Part shown: positions 42,682 to 51,629 of the stretch, one piece after another
How positions within the stretch are numbered: position 1 is the first letter of the stretch
Layout of the letters: each line of letters opens with the position of its first letter
Assembly (NCBI GenBank): GCA_965603355.1
Contig: CBFDCQ010000013.1
Location: 1 to 53,617 of the forward strand
DNA length: 53,617 nt
Reading direction: 5' to 3'
Source of the DNA: CBFDCQ01 sp965603355
Lineage (GTDB): Bacteria; Hydrogenedentota; CAZGCA01; CBFDCQ01
Made by a program: the position numbers and the translations under genes
Notes under the pieces: model-generated
Databases searched by the model: none
What the model saw: the letters and a program-made list of their open reading frames with translations, nothing else
Told to the model about the DNA's origin: nothing

Positions 42682-42732
42682 CAATTTTCAACCACCCGGA
42701 TGGTTGCTAATAAGCAGTTAATCTCGCCCTGC

Positions 42733-43233
42733 TTATTCCGGGAACTCGAGTGCCGGATATGACCAGCCAGCACCTGTGCCCAGGTTCCACGAAACGGCAG
42801 CGCCAACGATCCTACCTTCACTGCTGATCACGACGCCTCCGTTACCGCCACTGTCGACGATGCCGTCGTCGTTGCCGTCGTTTGTCGCTAACGTTCCTGC
42901 TCCGTTGGCATCCGGAATAAGATCGGCCGAGGGGCCTTCGAAATCCGGATCGTTACGGACAGGACGCCAACCGAGTGCCGTACCGGCGGCAAGTTCAAAC
43001 GTACCCGCGCCGCCGTCGACGCCGTTCATATCGGCATACTCGACCAGCACGACAATCGCCTCATCCTCCAGGTTCTTCAGCTGAATAAATCCAGCCAGAC
43101 CCTGTGGAGGGCTTTCAGCGCCGAGAGCGCCACCATCCGAGAAGAACGGGACGATGATCGAGTTCGCACCAGCAACACCCGCAGCAGTCAGCACCAACGC
43201 TAACGATACTGCTATACCGAGAATTTTTTTCAC
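42733..43233 (-). CDS. Small secreted protein, unknown
   Basis: 166 residues. It has a clear signal peptide (KKILGIAVSLALVLTAAGVAGA), then SIIVPFFSD and GLAGFIQLKNLEDEAIVVLVEY, and an Asp/Gly/Asn-rich stretch (about 108-135: DANGAGT, DGNDDG) that might bind calcium. No family recognised. The start is GTG, with GGAGGTG upstream. It has its own strong promoter and terminator and a leader of about 220 bases, suggesting a well-expressed extracellular or surface protein. Confidence 0.75.
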   Translation of the reverse strand: MKKILGIAVSLALVLTAAGVAGANSIIVPFFSDGGALGAESPPQGLAGFIQLKNLEDEAIVVLVEYADMNGVDGGAGTFELAAGTALGWRPVRNDPDFEGPSADLIPDANGAGTLATNDGNDDGIVDSGGNGGVVISSEGRIVGAAVSWNLGTGAGWSYPALEFPE

Positions 43234-43461
43234 TACTTCTTCACCTCCCCCCTTTTGAGATTAGTGTGAAACAAACGCCAGAATAATCAGTCTTGCCGCC
43301 TATTCCACGTCCTTCTCCCCGAGAATACTACTCCGATTCCGCGCACCTATCGGCCCATCTTGTAGGCTTGCCCCCCTCTGGGAGACGCAAGCAGAAACTT
43401 ACATATATCGGGAGTCCGACGTTAGTCTTGGTTTTAGGGATTTCCCCCGTCTATCGCGAAT

Positions 43462-43490
43462 AGTTTAGCATAATGTAGCAGGTTTGTCAA
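43462..43490 (-). promoter_or_regulatory. Promoter for the small secreted protein gene
   Basis: On the minus strand TTGACA (43485-43490) and TAAACT (43462-43467) are 17 bases apart. The leader from about 43455 to 43234 showed no known riboswitch motif. Confidence 0.75.
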
Positions 43491-43555
43491 GAACTTTTTT
43501 ACGCCTGCGCCGGGCCCGATTGGAGGTATTTCAGCAAGGCGATTATCATGTTGAT

Positions 43556-43685
43556 TCACCATGGCTAAGTATGGAGCCGAACGCTGCCGGAAGCTGCGTG
43601 CCAAAAGCCTCGACCGCGATCTAGGCAGTCGCGTGAGAACAAGATTCGCCCGAGCGCCGTGCGCGGCGGGAGAGGCGTTTTTTTT
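43556..43685 (+). ncRNA. Candidate small RNA ending in a terminator with eight T
   Basis: A GC-rich hairpin (CGCCG 43655-43659 with CGGCG 43664-43668, enclosed by CGCC 43647-43650 with GGCG 43674-43677) is followed at once by eight T (43678-43685). No annotated plus-strand gene ends here. A weak TTGGAG/TATCAT pair (43520-43525, 43544-43549) could start a transcript near 43556. A 79-codon frame from 43561 runs through the terminator and is unlikely to be coding. Confidence 0.35.
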
Positions 43686-43725
43686 GGCGGGCGGGCTGTG
43701 TGAGCCGGCCTCTCCGAGATACATC

Positions 43726-43754
43726 TTGTCAGATGGCGGCAAATGTAGCATAAT
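43726..43754 (+). promoter_or_regulatory. Promoter for the release-factor-like gene
   Basis: TTGTCA (43726-43731) and CATAAT (43749-43754) are 17 bases apart. Confidence 0.6.
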
Positions 43755-43830
43755 TGGAGTGATTTCAGCCGATAGAGCAAGGTCGGGGAACCTTAATTGA
43801 CGACGTGGGCCAGCGAAGGGTTGCAAGACG

Positions 43831-44247
43831 ATGCCTATTTTCGGTGTGAGTCGCCAGAAAGAGGAAGCTCTGCGGAGGAAGATGGACGCGCTCGGTGTGC
43901 GCGAGGAAGATCTCGAGGAGAGATTCATTCGCTCCAGTGGTCCTGGAGGCCAGAACGTCAACAAGGTTGCCACCTGCGTCTACCTGAAACATCCTCCAAC
44001 CGGTTTATCGGTCAAGGTGGGGCGGGAACGGTCGCAGGCGTTGAACCGGTATCTAGCGCGCCGCCGACTGGTCGAGAAGATTGAGAGCCAGCAACTCGGC
44101 AGACTCAGCGAGGAACAGCAACGGCGCGAAAAGATCCGTCGGCAGAAACGCAAACGTTCAAAACGGGCCAAGGAGAAGATGTTGAAAGGTAAGAGACTGC
44201 AATCGGAGAAGAAGAGGCTCCGCGCGCCACCCGCGCCGGACGAGTAG
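43831..44247 (+). CDS. Release-factor-like GGQ protein
   Basis: 138 residues. The peptidyl-tRNA hydrolysis motif is in SSGPGGQNVNKVATCVYLKH; codon-recognition domains of RF1/RF2 are absent. The C-terminal third is strongly basic (RREKIRRQKRKRSKRAKEK), as in ArfB/YaeJ, whose tail enters the mRNA channel. A ribosome-rescue role is therefore likely, though the short stand-alone family in planctomycete-like bacteria is not well studied. AAGGG lies 10 bases before the ATG. The stop codon TAG belongs to a dispersed repeat. Confidence 0.85.
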   Translation: MPIFGVSRQKEEALRRKMDALGVREEDLEERFIRSSGPGGQNVNKVATCVYLKHPPTGLSVKVGRERSQALNRYLARRRLVEKIESQQLGRLSEEQQRREKIRRQKRKRSKRAKEKMLKGKRLQSEKKRLRAPPAPDE

Positions 44248-44267
44248 GGGCGAGGTGTGCCTCGCCC
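44244..44267. repeat. Dispersed hairpin repeat, copy 3 (module A)
   Basis: GTAGGGGCG (44244-44252) leads into an 8-bp perfect inverted repeat (44248-44255 with 44260-44267, loop TGTG). Bases 44245-44247 of the repeat are the TAG stop of the release-factor-like gene. Module B is absent here. Confidence 0.65.
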
Positions 44268-44340
44268 GGGGGTGGTAGGACGGGCCTCGCGCTTGACGTG
44301 ATAACCAAGCACGAGAATCACACGGTATGGAGGAGGTAAG

Positions 44341-44922
44341 ATGCCAGACAGCATAGTCAATCGCGATGAGGCGTTCGCACTTCTCAAGGAGTTCAATAGT
44401 AGTGACAGCCTGATCAAGCACGCGCTTTGTGTCGAGGGTGTCATGCGCAGCATAGCACGCAAGAGAGGTGAGGACGAGGAGAAGTGGGGAGTAATCGGGC
44501 TCGTGCACGATCTCGACTACGAAAAGTTTCCCGACCAGCACTGCCATAAGACCAGGGACATACTTACAGAACGCGGTTGGCCGGAGGAATACGTTCGCGC
44601 CATCGTGTCTCACGGTTGGGGTATTTGCACGGACGTGGAACCCCGGACGGATCTGGAGAAGACGCTTTACGCTGTGGACGAGTTGACAGGTCTCGTGACG
44701 GCCGTAGCTCTGGTTCGTCCATCAAAAAGCGTCAGGGATGTCAAGGTCAAGTCCGTGATGAAGAAGTGGAAGGATAAGGCGTTTGCGGCCGGCGTGAACC
44801 GTTCTGTCATAGAGAAGGGAGCGGAAATGCTGGGCGTTGAGCTGCGGGAACTCGTTGCGGACGTGATTGAAGGGATGCGTGAGGTGGCAGCGGAAATCGG
44901 ACTGGAGGGCGTAACTCCTTGA
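44341..44922 (+). CDS. HD-domain protein, putative phosphohydrolase
   Basis: 193 residues. The metal-binding HD pattern is present: HALCVEGVMR (first His), LVHDLDYEKFPDQH (HD pair), HCHKTRD and IVSHGWG. It is the compact form often annotated HDIG hydrolase, with a helical tail. Nucleotide or phosphate-ester hydrolysis is expected; the substrate is unknown. It is not an HD-GYP c-di-GMP phosphodiesterase, since the GYP signature is missing. GGAGGAGG precedes the ATG. Confidence 0.82.
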   Translation: MPDSIVNRDEAFALLKEFNSSDSLIKHALCVEGVMRSIARKRGEDEEKWGVIGLVHDLDYEKFPDQHCHKTRDILTERGWPEEYVRAIVSHGWGICTDVEPRTDLEKTLYAVDELTGLVTAVALVRPSKSVRDVKVKSVMKKWKDKAFAAGVNRSVIEKGAEMLGVELRELVADVIEGMREVAAEIGLEGVTP

Positions 44923-45362
44923 AGCCGATTGCGAGCGCTGAAACGCGTGGCGATTGCTGTTACTTCTCCACGGGGTTAGAATATCTGTATATTGCCACCT
45001 CCGCGCCACCATCGGCCGAGAGGGTTTTCCCGGAAAATGCGTGACGTCGTGAAGGGGTTGCTTTTTGGAGGAGAACACGCTAAGATATTGCGGTCGGTCC
45101 GGGGACAAGGTGTTCTTGGCGGTCAGCGCCGGCAGTCGTCAGTTGCGGTACCTGCGACGGAACCCAACTGACGGCAGGTGTTGTGCCGGCGTCTGGCGTA
45201 CAAACGAGGGGTGGGGAGAACCCTCACCGGAGTTGAAGCTCCCGACTGACGCGGTGGAACGGTCGGATGCGGACGCAGGCGTTTGCATCGCTGACTGGAT
45301 GACGCACGTGGTGCCACGGACGCTCGACACGCTGTGAGGAGTCGTTTGCGGGAGGCCAAGCC
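44923..45362. other. 440-base spacer without a confident gene
   Basis: An 89-codon TTG-started frame at 45065-45337 has GGAGGAG inside its first codons rather than before them and no family look. Short dyads (ACCTGC/GCAGGT near 45148-45180) are present. It probably includes the leader of the downstream receiver gene; no promoter stands out. Confidence 0.4.
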
Positions 45363-46292
45363 ATGTACAGAGTCGTTATCGCTGACGACGAGACGGATAT
45401 CGTCGAGATTGTCGCGGAAGCGCTTTCGGAGCGCGGGTTCGAGTGCCACCCCGCATATCGTGGTGACGACGCCTTTGAAAGGGCCAAAGAGGTCAGACCT
45501 GACCTGTTGATTCTCGACATATTCATGCCCGGCAAGAACGGGTATGAGTTGTGCCGCGACATCAGGAAACACTCGATGCTCTACCCGGTGCCCATACTGC
45601 TGCTATCTGCGATAGGCAGCGAACCGGAAATTCTTTACGGTCTTTCGCAAGGCGCGGACGACTACATACCAAAACCGTTTGACGTCAACGAGTTGGCATT
45701 ACGGGCCGCCAAACTGGCGGAACGCTACGTTCGCAGCAGACAGGCTGGGACCGAGGGGGGCCTGGCGGGACGCGACGTAACTTTGAAGATGCTGACGAAC
45801 AAGCTTGCACGCGGCGACGATTTCGCGCTGTGCTACGTGGAGGTCAAGGGGTTGGGCATTGCGCGGCGCAGATACGGTTCGGACCTGTACGATGCCATCC
45901 TCAGCCTGGCCGGCAAGGTTCTCAGCAACTCTGTGACTGAGATGGGAATATACGAGTCGTTCGTCGGGCAACTTGGCGGGGGGCATTTCGTATGTCTCGT
46001 GGAGAGCGCCAAGTACGACGTCTATTGCAAGCATGCCACGGAGCAGTTTATGGAATCGCTGCAGAAGTTTCGTCCTCTGCTGGCTCAGCCGGTGCAGTTT
46101 GTTCTACCGGAGGCCCGGGACAAGTCCGCTGGACCTGGCCTGCCGTTGGTTCAGATGTGCGTTGGAATTGCAACCAACAGGAAGCGCGAGTTCAAGACTG
46201 CGCTTGACATGCTCAGGGTAGCCGACGAGGTGAAGCGTAAGCCGTTGCGAAGTCCTAAAGACGCGCCCATCTTTGTTGACGAACGATATTGA
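45363..46292 (+). CDS. Receiver protein with degenerate GGDEF domain
   Basis: 309 residues. The receiver domain (1-120) is intact: acidic pocket ADDE at 7-10, phosphoacceptor Asp52 in LLILDIFMP, Lys in IPKPFD. A C-terminal GGDEF-like fold (about 135-300) has FALCYVEVKGLG and the active loop GGGHF at 205-209 instead of GGDEF; both acidic residues are lost, so no cyclase activity is expected. It may be a regulatory or GTP-binding relic, or a c-di-GMP-linked adaptor. GGGAGG precedes the ATG. No kinase is adjacent. Confidence 0.82.
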   Translation: MYRVVIADDETDIVEIVAEALSERGFECHPAYRGDDAFERAKEVRPDLLILDIFMPGKNGYELCRDIRKHSMLYPVPILLLSAIGSEPEILYGLSQGADDYIPKPFDVNELALRAAKLAERYVRSRQAGTEGGLAGRDVTLKMLTNKLARGDDFALCYVEVKGLGIARRRYGSDLYDAILSLAGKVLSNSVTEMGIYESFVGQLGGGHFVCLVESAKYDVYCKHATEQFMESLQKFRPLLAQPVQFVLPEARDKSAGPGLPLVQMCVGIATNRKREFKTALDMLRVADEVKRKPLRSPKDAPIFVDERY

Positions 46293-46435
46293 TGCAACCT
46301 AGATATTACCCAGATTGAACGCAAACCTGCCGTTGTCCGCTCGCCAGCCGGTCCTCGAGGGGGTCCGGTTCTCGATAGAGGAACGCGGCATGCTAGTCCC
46401 GAGGTACAACGGTTGATTCTGTGGGGGGCAACCGT

Positions 46436-48964
46436 GTGGCGAATAAGGTAGGGAGCGGGGTCAACAAGGTGCCCAAAGAACGAGAGGATGCCGACGGCGC
46501 CAGGCGAGAAGTCTACCCGTTCCGGGAGATCGAGCCTGAATGGCAGGAGTACTGGGAGAGCGAGGGTCTATTTCGCATGGATCCCGGCTCGTCGAAGCCG
46601 AAGTTCTACTGCCTGATGATGTTTCCGTACCCTTCGGCGGAACTTCACGTCGGTCACGGGCGCAACTACATTATGGGCGACGTGCTCGCGCGTTACCAGA
46701 TGATGAAAGGGTTCAACGTCCTTGCGCCGATGGGCTGGGACGCGTTCGGCTTGCCGGCTGAGAATGCAGCCATACAGCGCGGGATACACCCTGCGGAGAG
46801 CACGTGGCAAAACATAGAGCGAATCAAGGGACAGCTGCGACGATGGGGTGCCTGCTACGATTGGAGTAGAGAAGTAGCCTCCTGCACGCCGGAGTACTAC
46901 AGGTGGACACAGTGGCTGTTCCTGAAGTTCTACGAGCGCGGGTTAGCTTACAGGAAGAAGGCCGAAGTCAACTGGTGCCCCTCGTGCGCGACTGTGCTTG
47001 CGAACGAGCAGGTAATCGACGGTTGCTGCGAGCGCTGTTCGGCGGAGGTGACCGCTGAGCAGCTCGAACAGTGGTTTTTTAAGATCACCGAGTACGCCGA
47101 GGAACTGCTGAACATGGACGGGGTCAAGGACTGGCCGGAACGTGTCAAGCTGATGCAGACTAACTGGATCGGCAGGAGTACCGGCACGATCATAGATTTC
47201 GTTCTTGAAGAGACCGGTGAGCTCGTTCCCTGTTTCACCACGCGACCGGATACCATTTTCGGGGCGACGTATATGGTTCTGGCTCCGGAGCATCCTCTTG
47301 TGGGGCAAACCACGCGCGGAACCGACATTGAGGCTGAGGTACGCAGTTTCGTCGAACGGGTGCGTAAGATCAACCGGTTCGAGCGCGCGTCGGCCCAGCT
47401 CGAGAAAGAAGGATTGTTTACCGGCAAATACGTTATCAACCCGGTGAACCAGGAACGCATCCCTCTGTGGGTGGCCAACTACGCGCTGATGGAGTACGGA
47501 ACCGGCGCCGTCATGGCTGTGCCGACTCACGACCAGCGGGACTTCGAGTTTGCGAAAAAGTACCGGCTGGCGATGCGTGTTGTCATCCAGAAACCCGACC
47601 ATTCGCTCTCGCTCGAGACCATGACCGAGGCCTACGTCGACGAGGGCGTGTTGGTGAACTCAGGCCAGTTTGACGGGATGGACAACCTCGAGGCGATTGA
47701 GAGGATCAGCGAATGGATGAAGCAGGAGGGTATCGGGCGCCATGAGGTCCATTACCGGTTGCGCGATTGGCTCATATCCCGCCAGAGATACTGGGGTGCG
47801 CCGATACCGATCGTGTATTGCGACAACTGCGGGACCGTGCCGGTGCCTGAGTCCGGTCTGCCGGTGCTCTTGCCCGAGAATGTGGATTTCAAGCCGACGG
47901 GCGAGTCGCCGCTGGCCCGGTGCAAGGAGTTCGTCGCGACGAGCTGCCCGACGTGCGGCGGACCGGCGCGGCGCGAGACCGATACGATGGACACGTTTGT
48001 GGATTCGAGCTGGTATTTCCTGAGGTACCTCTCCCCGAAGGATGACGAGCGCGCGTTTGACACGGACCTCGTCAACGCGTGGTTGCCGGTCGATCAATAT
48101 ATCGGCGGGGTGGAACATGCGATACTGCACCTTCTGTACGCGCGCTTTGTCACGAAGGTGGTGCGCGACGTCGGGCTAATCAGTTTCGGCGAGCCGTTCG
48201 GCAGTTTGTTCACGCAGGGGATGATCTGCAAGGATGGCGCAAAGATGTCCAAATCGAAGGGTAACGTCGTCCCGCCGGACCCGCTCATCGAGCGGTACGG
48301 GACAGATACCGTGCGGTTGTACACGCTGTTCGTAGGACCGCCTGAGAGGGACGCCGAGTGGAATGACAGGGCGGTGGAGGGATGTTACAGGTTCCTCAAC
48401 CGCTTGTGGCGGGCCGTGATGGAGATAATAGAGCGGTCGGATGGCGGGGACGTCGCGTTCGACGAGATGAACGATGAAGAGCGCGAGCTTCACCGGGCGG
48501 TCCACAGGACTATAAAGAGGGTGGGCGACGATATCGAGGACAACTTCCATTTCAACACGGCGATTGCTGCCATGATGGAGCTGCTAAACACTATGGGCGA
48601 CGCGATGAGCGATGACGTTCGTCCCGCCGTGTTGAGCGAAGCTGCCTCGTCGCTGATCGTTCTGCTCTCTCCGTTCAGCCCGCACATTTGCGAGGAATTG
48701 TGGCGGCATCTCGGACATTCGGACAGCGTTCTGAAGGAGTCCTGGCCGGAGTACGACCCGGAAGCCGTTGTCTCTCCGGAGAACGTCATAATTGTCCAGG
48801 TAAATGGCAAGGTACGGAGCAAGTTTACCGCACCGGTGGACACGCCGGAGGAACGCCTGCGGGAGCTGGCGCTCGAGGACCCGCGCGTGAAGAAGTATAC
48901 TGAAGGAAAAACCGTACGCAACGTCGTCGTCGTGCCGGGACGACTTGTGAATATCGTCGTGTGA
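46436..48964 (+). CDS. leuS: Leucyl-tRNA synthetase
   Basis: 842 residues, class I synthetase charging tRNA-Leu. The HIGH-type motif is HVGH in PSAELHVGHGRNY, the KMSKS motif is intact (GAKMSKSKGNV). The CP1 editing domain is present (about 210-400, with FTTRPDTIFGATY). A zinc-knuckle-like CPSC...CERC lies near 170-200. The C-terminal anticodon-binding and tail domains end in RNVVVVPGRLVNIVV. Start chosen at GTG 46436 with GGGGGG upstream; GTG 46421 is also in frame. No T-box leader was seen. Confidence 0.96.
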   Translation: MANKVGSGVNKVPKEREDADGARREVYPFREIEPEWQEYWESEGLFRMDPGSSKPKFYCLMMFPYPSAELHVGHGRNYIMGDVLARYQMMKGFNVLAPMGWDAFGLPAENAAIQRGIHPAESTWQNIERIKGQLRRWGACYDWSREVASCTPEYYRWTQWLFLKFYERGLAYRKKAEVNWCPSCATVLANEQVIDGCCERCSAEVTAEQLEQWFFKITEYAEELLNMDGVKDWPERVKLMQTNWIGRSTGTIIDFVLEETGELVPCFTTRPDTIFGATYMVLAPEHPLVGQTTRGTDIEAEVRSFVERVRKINRFERASAQLEKEGLFTGKYVINPVNQERIPLWVANYALMEYGTGAVMAVPTHDQRDFEFAKKYRLAMRVVIQKPDHSLSLETMTEAYVDEGVLVNSGQFDGMDNLEAIERISEWMKQEGIGRHEVHYRLRDWLISRQRYWGAPIPIVYCDNCGTVPVPESGLPVLLPENVDFKPTGESPLARCKEFVATSCPTCGGPARRETDTMDTFVDSSWYFLRYLSPKDDERAFDTDLVNAWLPVDQYIGGVEHAILHLLYARFVTKVVRDVGLISFGEPFGSLFTQGMICKDGAKMSKSKGNVVPPDPLIERYGTDTVRLYTLFVGPPERDAEWNDRAVEGCYRFLNRLWRAVMEIIERSDGGDVAFDEMNDEERELHRAVHRTIKRVGDDIEDNFHFNTAIAAMMELLNTMGDAMSDDVRPAVLSEAASSLIVLLSPFSPHICEELWRHLGHSDSVLKESWPEYDPEAVVSPENVIIVQVNGKVRSKFTAPVDTPEERLRELALEDPRVKKYTEGKTVRNVVVVPGRLVNIVV

Positions 48965-49057
48965 TTCCTGATGGCCAAAGGAGGTCAAACCGGCCCGGAT
49001 TCTCGTGGTTAACATTCGGGTTGGGAGGTTTCAACGGTCAAGTAAGACTTTCACAAC

Positions 49058-51562
49058 ATGAACCGCCCGCTGTTGTGGGTGGCCGGCAGTTACGCTATTG
49101 GCATAGCGCTGGCGGCAACCTACCCCATCTCTATTGCGGTCCAGGCTGCGGTGGGGATCCTTTCGCTTCTTTTCTGCCTAATCTCCTTCCGTTTTCGATG
49201 GCGTCGCGCCGTCAACCTCCTTCTGGTACTGGCGACATTCTGTATGGGCGGGCTGCACTACAGCGTCAGGCACGCCATCACTGAGGAAGAGGATGCGCTC
49301 AGCCGCGAAATTCGCAAACGCCACGGGCAGATGGTCACGTTCCAGGGAACGGTTCTGGAAACAACGTTGTTCCGTCCGGACATATACTCGATATCGTTCG
49401 TCATAGCGGTTGACAAGTTCGAGGACGATTCAGGCGCGCACTCCACAAGCGGCAAAGCGCACATCGGGTGGTACTCGCCCGAATTCGATCTGCGCATCGG
49501 CGACAGAGTCGCGTTCAGGATCAAAGCCATGCAGTTTTCGGGCCGTCTCAACCCGGGTGCCTCCCAGTTCTATCACTATTTACATAGACGCGGCATCCAT
49601 ACCGCTCTTGATATTCGCCGTGCCGGGAAAGTCGAGAAGGCCGGATACGAGAAGCCGCGTCTCAACGTGCGTCTCCTTGAAGCCGCGCGCAGAAAGATCC
49701 ACGAGACTTTTCGGGCGACTCTCGACGAAGAGCACGCCGACTTCCTGAGCGCGGTGTGGCTCGGCGAGAGGAATATGTTCCCGGCGGAGATGAAGCAGAA
49801 GTTCATAGAGAGCGGTACGTACCATTTTACGGTCGTTTCGGGGATTCACGTATTCATCGTGTACTCGATGGTGACCATCCTGCTCGGCATTCCGGCGACG
49901 GTGCGGAAAAGGCGCATCGTCGCCGCCATAATGCTCGTGGTGTTCTACGCGTTCATCTCGGGAGCTAACCCGCCGGTGCTTAGGGCGACGATTATGGCCG
50001 TGACGATTCTGGCCTCGGGTCTGCTCAGACGCGAGGCGGACCGGCTGAGCATGCTCTGTCTGGCGTGTCTGCTGCTATTGGTGTGGGACCCCATGCTGCT
50101 CTTTCGGTTGAGCTTCCAGCTGAGCTTCCTTGCCGCTACGGCGATCGTCATGTTGGCGCCAATGGTCGAGAACTTCTTTCTGCAGACCATTGCCAGACGG
50201 AGAGGGATGCCGAACGTGCATTTGAGCGCGAGCGTGCCGGTTCCGGGATTCGTCGCCGCGGTGGGTCTCACGCGTTTCCAGATGTATTTTCTCAGAGCGT
50301 TCAGCCATGTTCTGGCTATAGTGGTGTTCATGGCGCCGGTAACGGCACGCTACTTTGGAATACTGGCGCCGGTCGGCATTTTGGCCAATCCGGTAGTGAT
50401 CCCGCTGATCGGCCCTCTGCTGAGCCTTGCAGCGCTCGCCTCGGTGAGCGGTGCCTTTTCCGTTCCTATCGCGAGACTGTTCAGCGCCACGAACCGACTC
50501 GTCATGGACGTCGTGTTCGGGTTGGTCGAGTTCTTCGCCGGGATCAAAGGTGGTCACTTTACCGTTGAGTCCCCGCCGAGTTGGTCAATAGCGTTCTTCT
50601 ACGCTGCGATGTTCCTGGTGATCTTCCATCGGGACATCCGGTTGAGCAAACGTGTACTGGTCGGGGTTATAGCCTGTCTTTTTGCGTGCTCGTTAGTCGC
50701 GTGCGTATTTGTCATCACTCCGTCGGAATTGGAGGTAGTCTTCCTCGATGTCGGTCAAGGTGATTGCATATTCATCCAACTGCCGGATGACGGTGCGCTG
50801 CTGATTGACGGCGGACCGGTCGGGAGGCGGAGCGATGTCGGTGAGAGAGTGATCGCGCGGTTCCTCTGGGAGCGACGTGTCAGGGAGCTCGAAGCGATGG
50901 TGGTCAGCCACCCGCAGGCGGACCATATAGGCGGACTGCCTTATATAGTGGAACACTTTCGCGTTAAACGGCTTATGACAAACGGTGAGCAGGCCGATAC
51001 GCAGGCGTATGCGAAGCTAATGGATGCGGTGCGTAAGCGCAACATACCGGTTGAGACCCTGGCCGAAGGAGCGGTCATATCGGCAGGCGAGAAGGTACGA
51101 ATCCGAGCGCTGCATCCGCCTCGGGAACCGCCTGAAAGGGAAGGGCTGAGCACGAACGGGCTGTCGCTCGTGCTTCAGATGTCGTATGGGAAGATCGATT
51201 TCCTCTTCACGGGCGATATTGGTGCAAACGTTGAGCGCGATCTCTGCGAGGAGTACCCTGACCTCGAGTCGGAAGTGCTGAAAGTCCCGCATCACGGGTC
51301 ACGGGGTTCAAGCTCACGGGGGTTCCTGAACGCAGTGCGCCCGAAGATTGCGGTGGTGCAGGTAGGCCGCCGCAACACGCACAGACACCCGCATAAGGAT
51401 GCTATCGAACGGTACGATTCCGTGCACTGCGAGGTGTTAAGGACGGACCTGGACGGAGCGGTCACCGTAACGAGCAACGGCAAGACGTTCCAGTTCCACA
51501 GGGAGGCGGATTACGGCTTGAACGTCGAGAGGGAGTTCGTCGAGCTGGGACATTGGCCCTGA
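49058..51562 (+). CDS. comEC: DNA internalisation protein ComEC/Rec2
   Basis: 834 residues. An N-terminal membrane region with a DUF4131-like loop (about 75-185) is followed by the multi-span competence domain (about 225-560, TVVSGIHVFIVYSM, SGANPPVLRATIMA). A C-terminal metallo-beta-lactamase domain follows (about 568-810): LDVGQGDCIFIQLPDD, VSHPQADHIGG, FTGDIG and VPHHGSRGSS. It forms the channel for single-stranded DNA uptake, which would pair with type IV pili. The ribosome-binding site is weak. It lies 93 bases after leuS. Confidence 0.93.
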   Translation: MNRPLLWVAGSYAIGIALAATYPISIAVQAAVGILSLLFCLISFRFRWRRAVNLLLVLATFCMGGLHYSVRHAITEEEDALSREIRKRHGQMVTFQGTVLETTLFRPDIYSISFVIAVDKFEDDSGAHSTSGKAHIGWYSPEFDLRIGDRVAFRIKAMQFSGRLNPGASQFYHYLHRRGIHTALDIRRAGKVEKAGYEKPRLNVRLLEAARRKIHETFRATLDEEHADFLSAVWLGERNMFPAEMKQKFIESGTYHFTVVSGIHVFIVYSMVTILLGIPATVRKRRIVAAIMLVVFYAFISGANPPVLRATIMAVTILASGLLRREADRLSMLCLACLLLLVWDPMLLFRLSFQLSFLAATAIVMLAPMVENFFLQTIARRRGMPNVHLSASVPVPGFVAAVGLTRFQMYFLRAFSHVLAIVVFMAPVTARYFGILAPVGILANPVVIPLIGPLLSLAALASVSGAFSVPIARLFSATNRLVMDVVFGLVEFFAGIKGGHFTVESPPSWSIAFFYAAMFLVIFHRDIRLSKRVLVGVIACLFACSLVACVFVITPSELEVVFLDVGQGDCIFIQLPDDGALLIDGGPVGRRSDVGERVIARFLWERRVRELEAMVVSHPQADHIGGLPYIVEHFRVKRLMTNGEQADTQAYAKLMDAVRKRNIPVETLAEGAVISAGEKVRIRALHPPREPPEREGLSTNGLSLVLQMSYGKIDFLFTGDIGANVERDLCEEYPDLESEVLKVPHHGSRGSSSRGFLNAVRPKIAVVQVGRRNTHRHPHKDAIERYDSVHCEVLRTDLDGAVTVTSNGKTFQFHREADYGLNVEREFVELGHWP

Positions 51563-51629
51563 AGTCTGCTGTATTCGTTTCTATTGAGTGAACTGTACGC
51601 TGCAGCGCTGGATTTCTCCACGGCGGAGG

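Noticed and set aside
43561..43800. 79-codon frame beginning MAKYGAERC
   Set aside because: It runs through a strong intrinsic terminator (T8 at 43678-43685) and a promoter, so it is unlikely to be translated as one gene.
45065..45337. 90-residue TTG-started frame upstream of the receiver gene
   Set aside because: The purine-rich site lies within the first codons, no family match, and composition resembles noncoding sequence.
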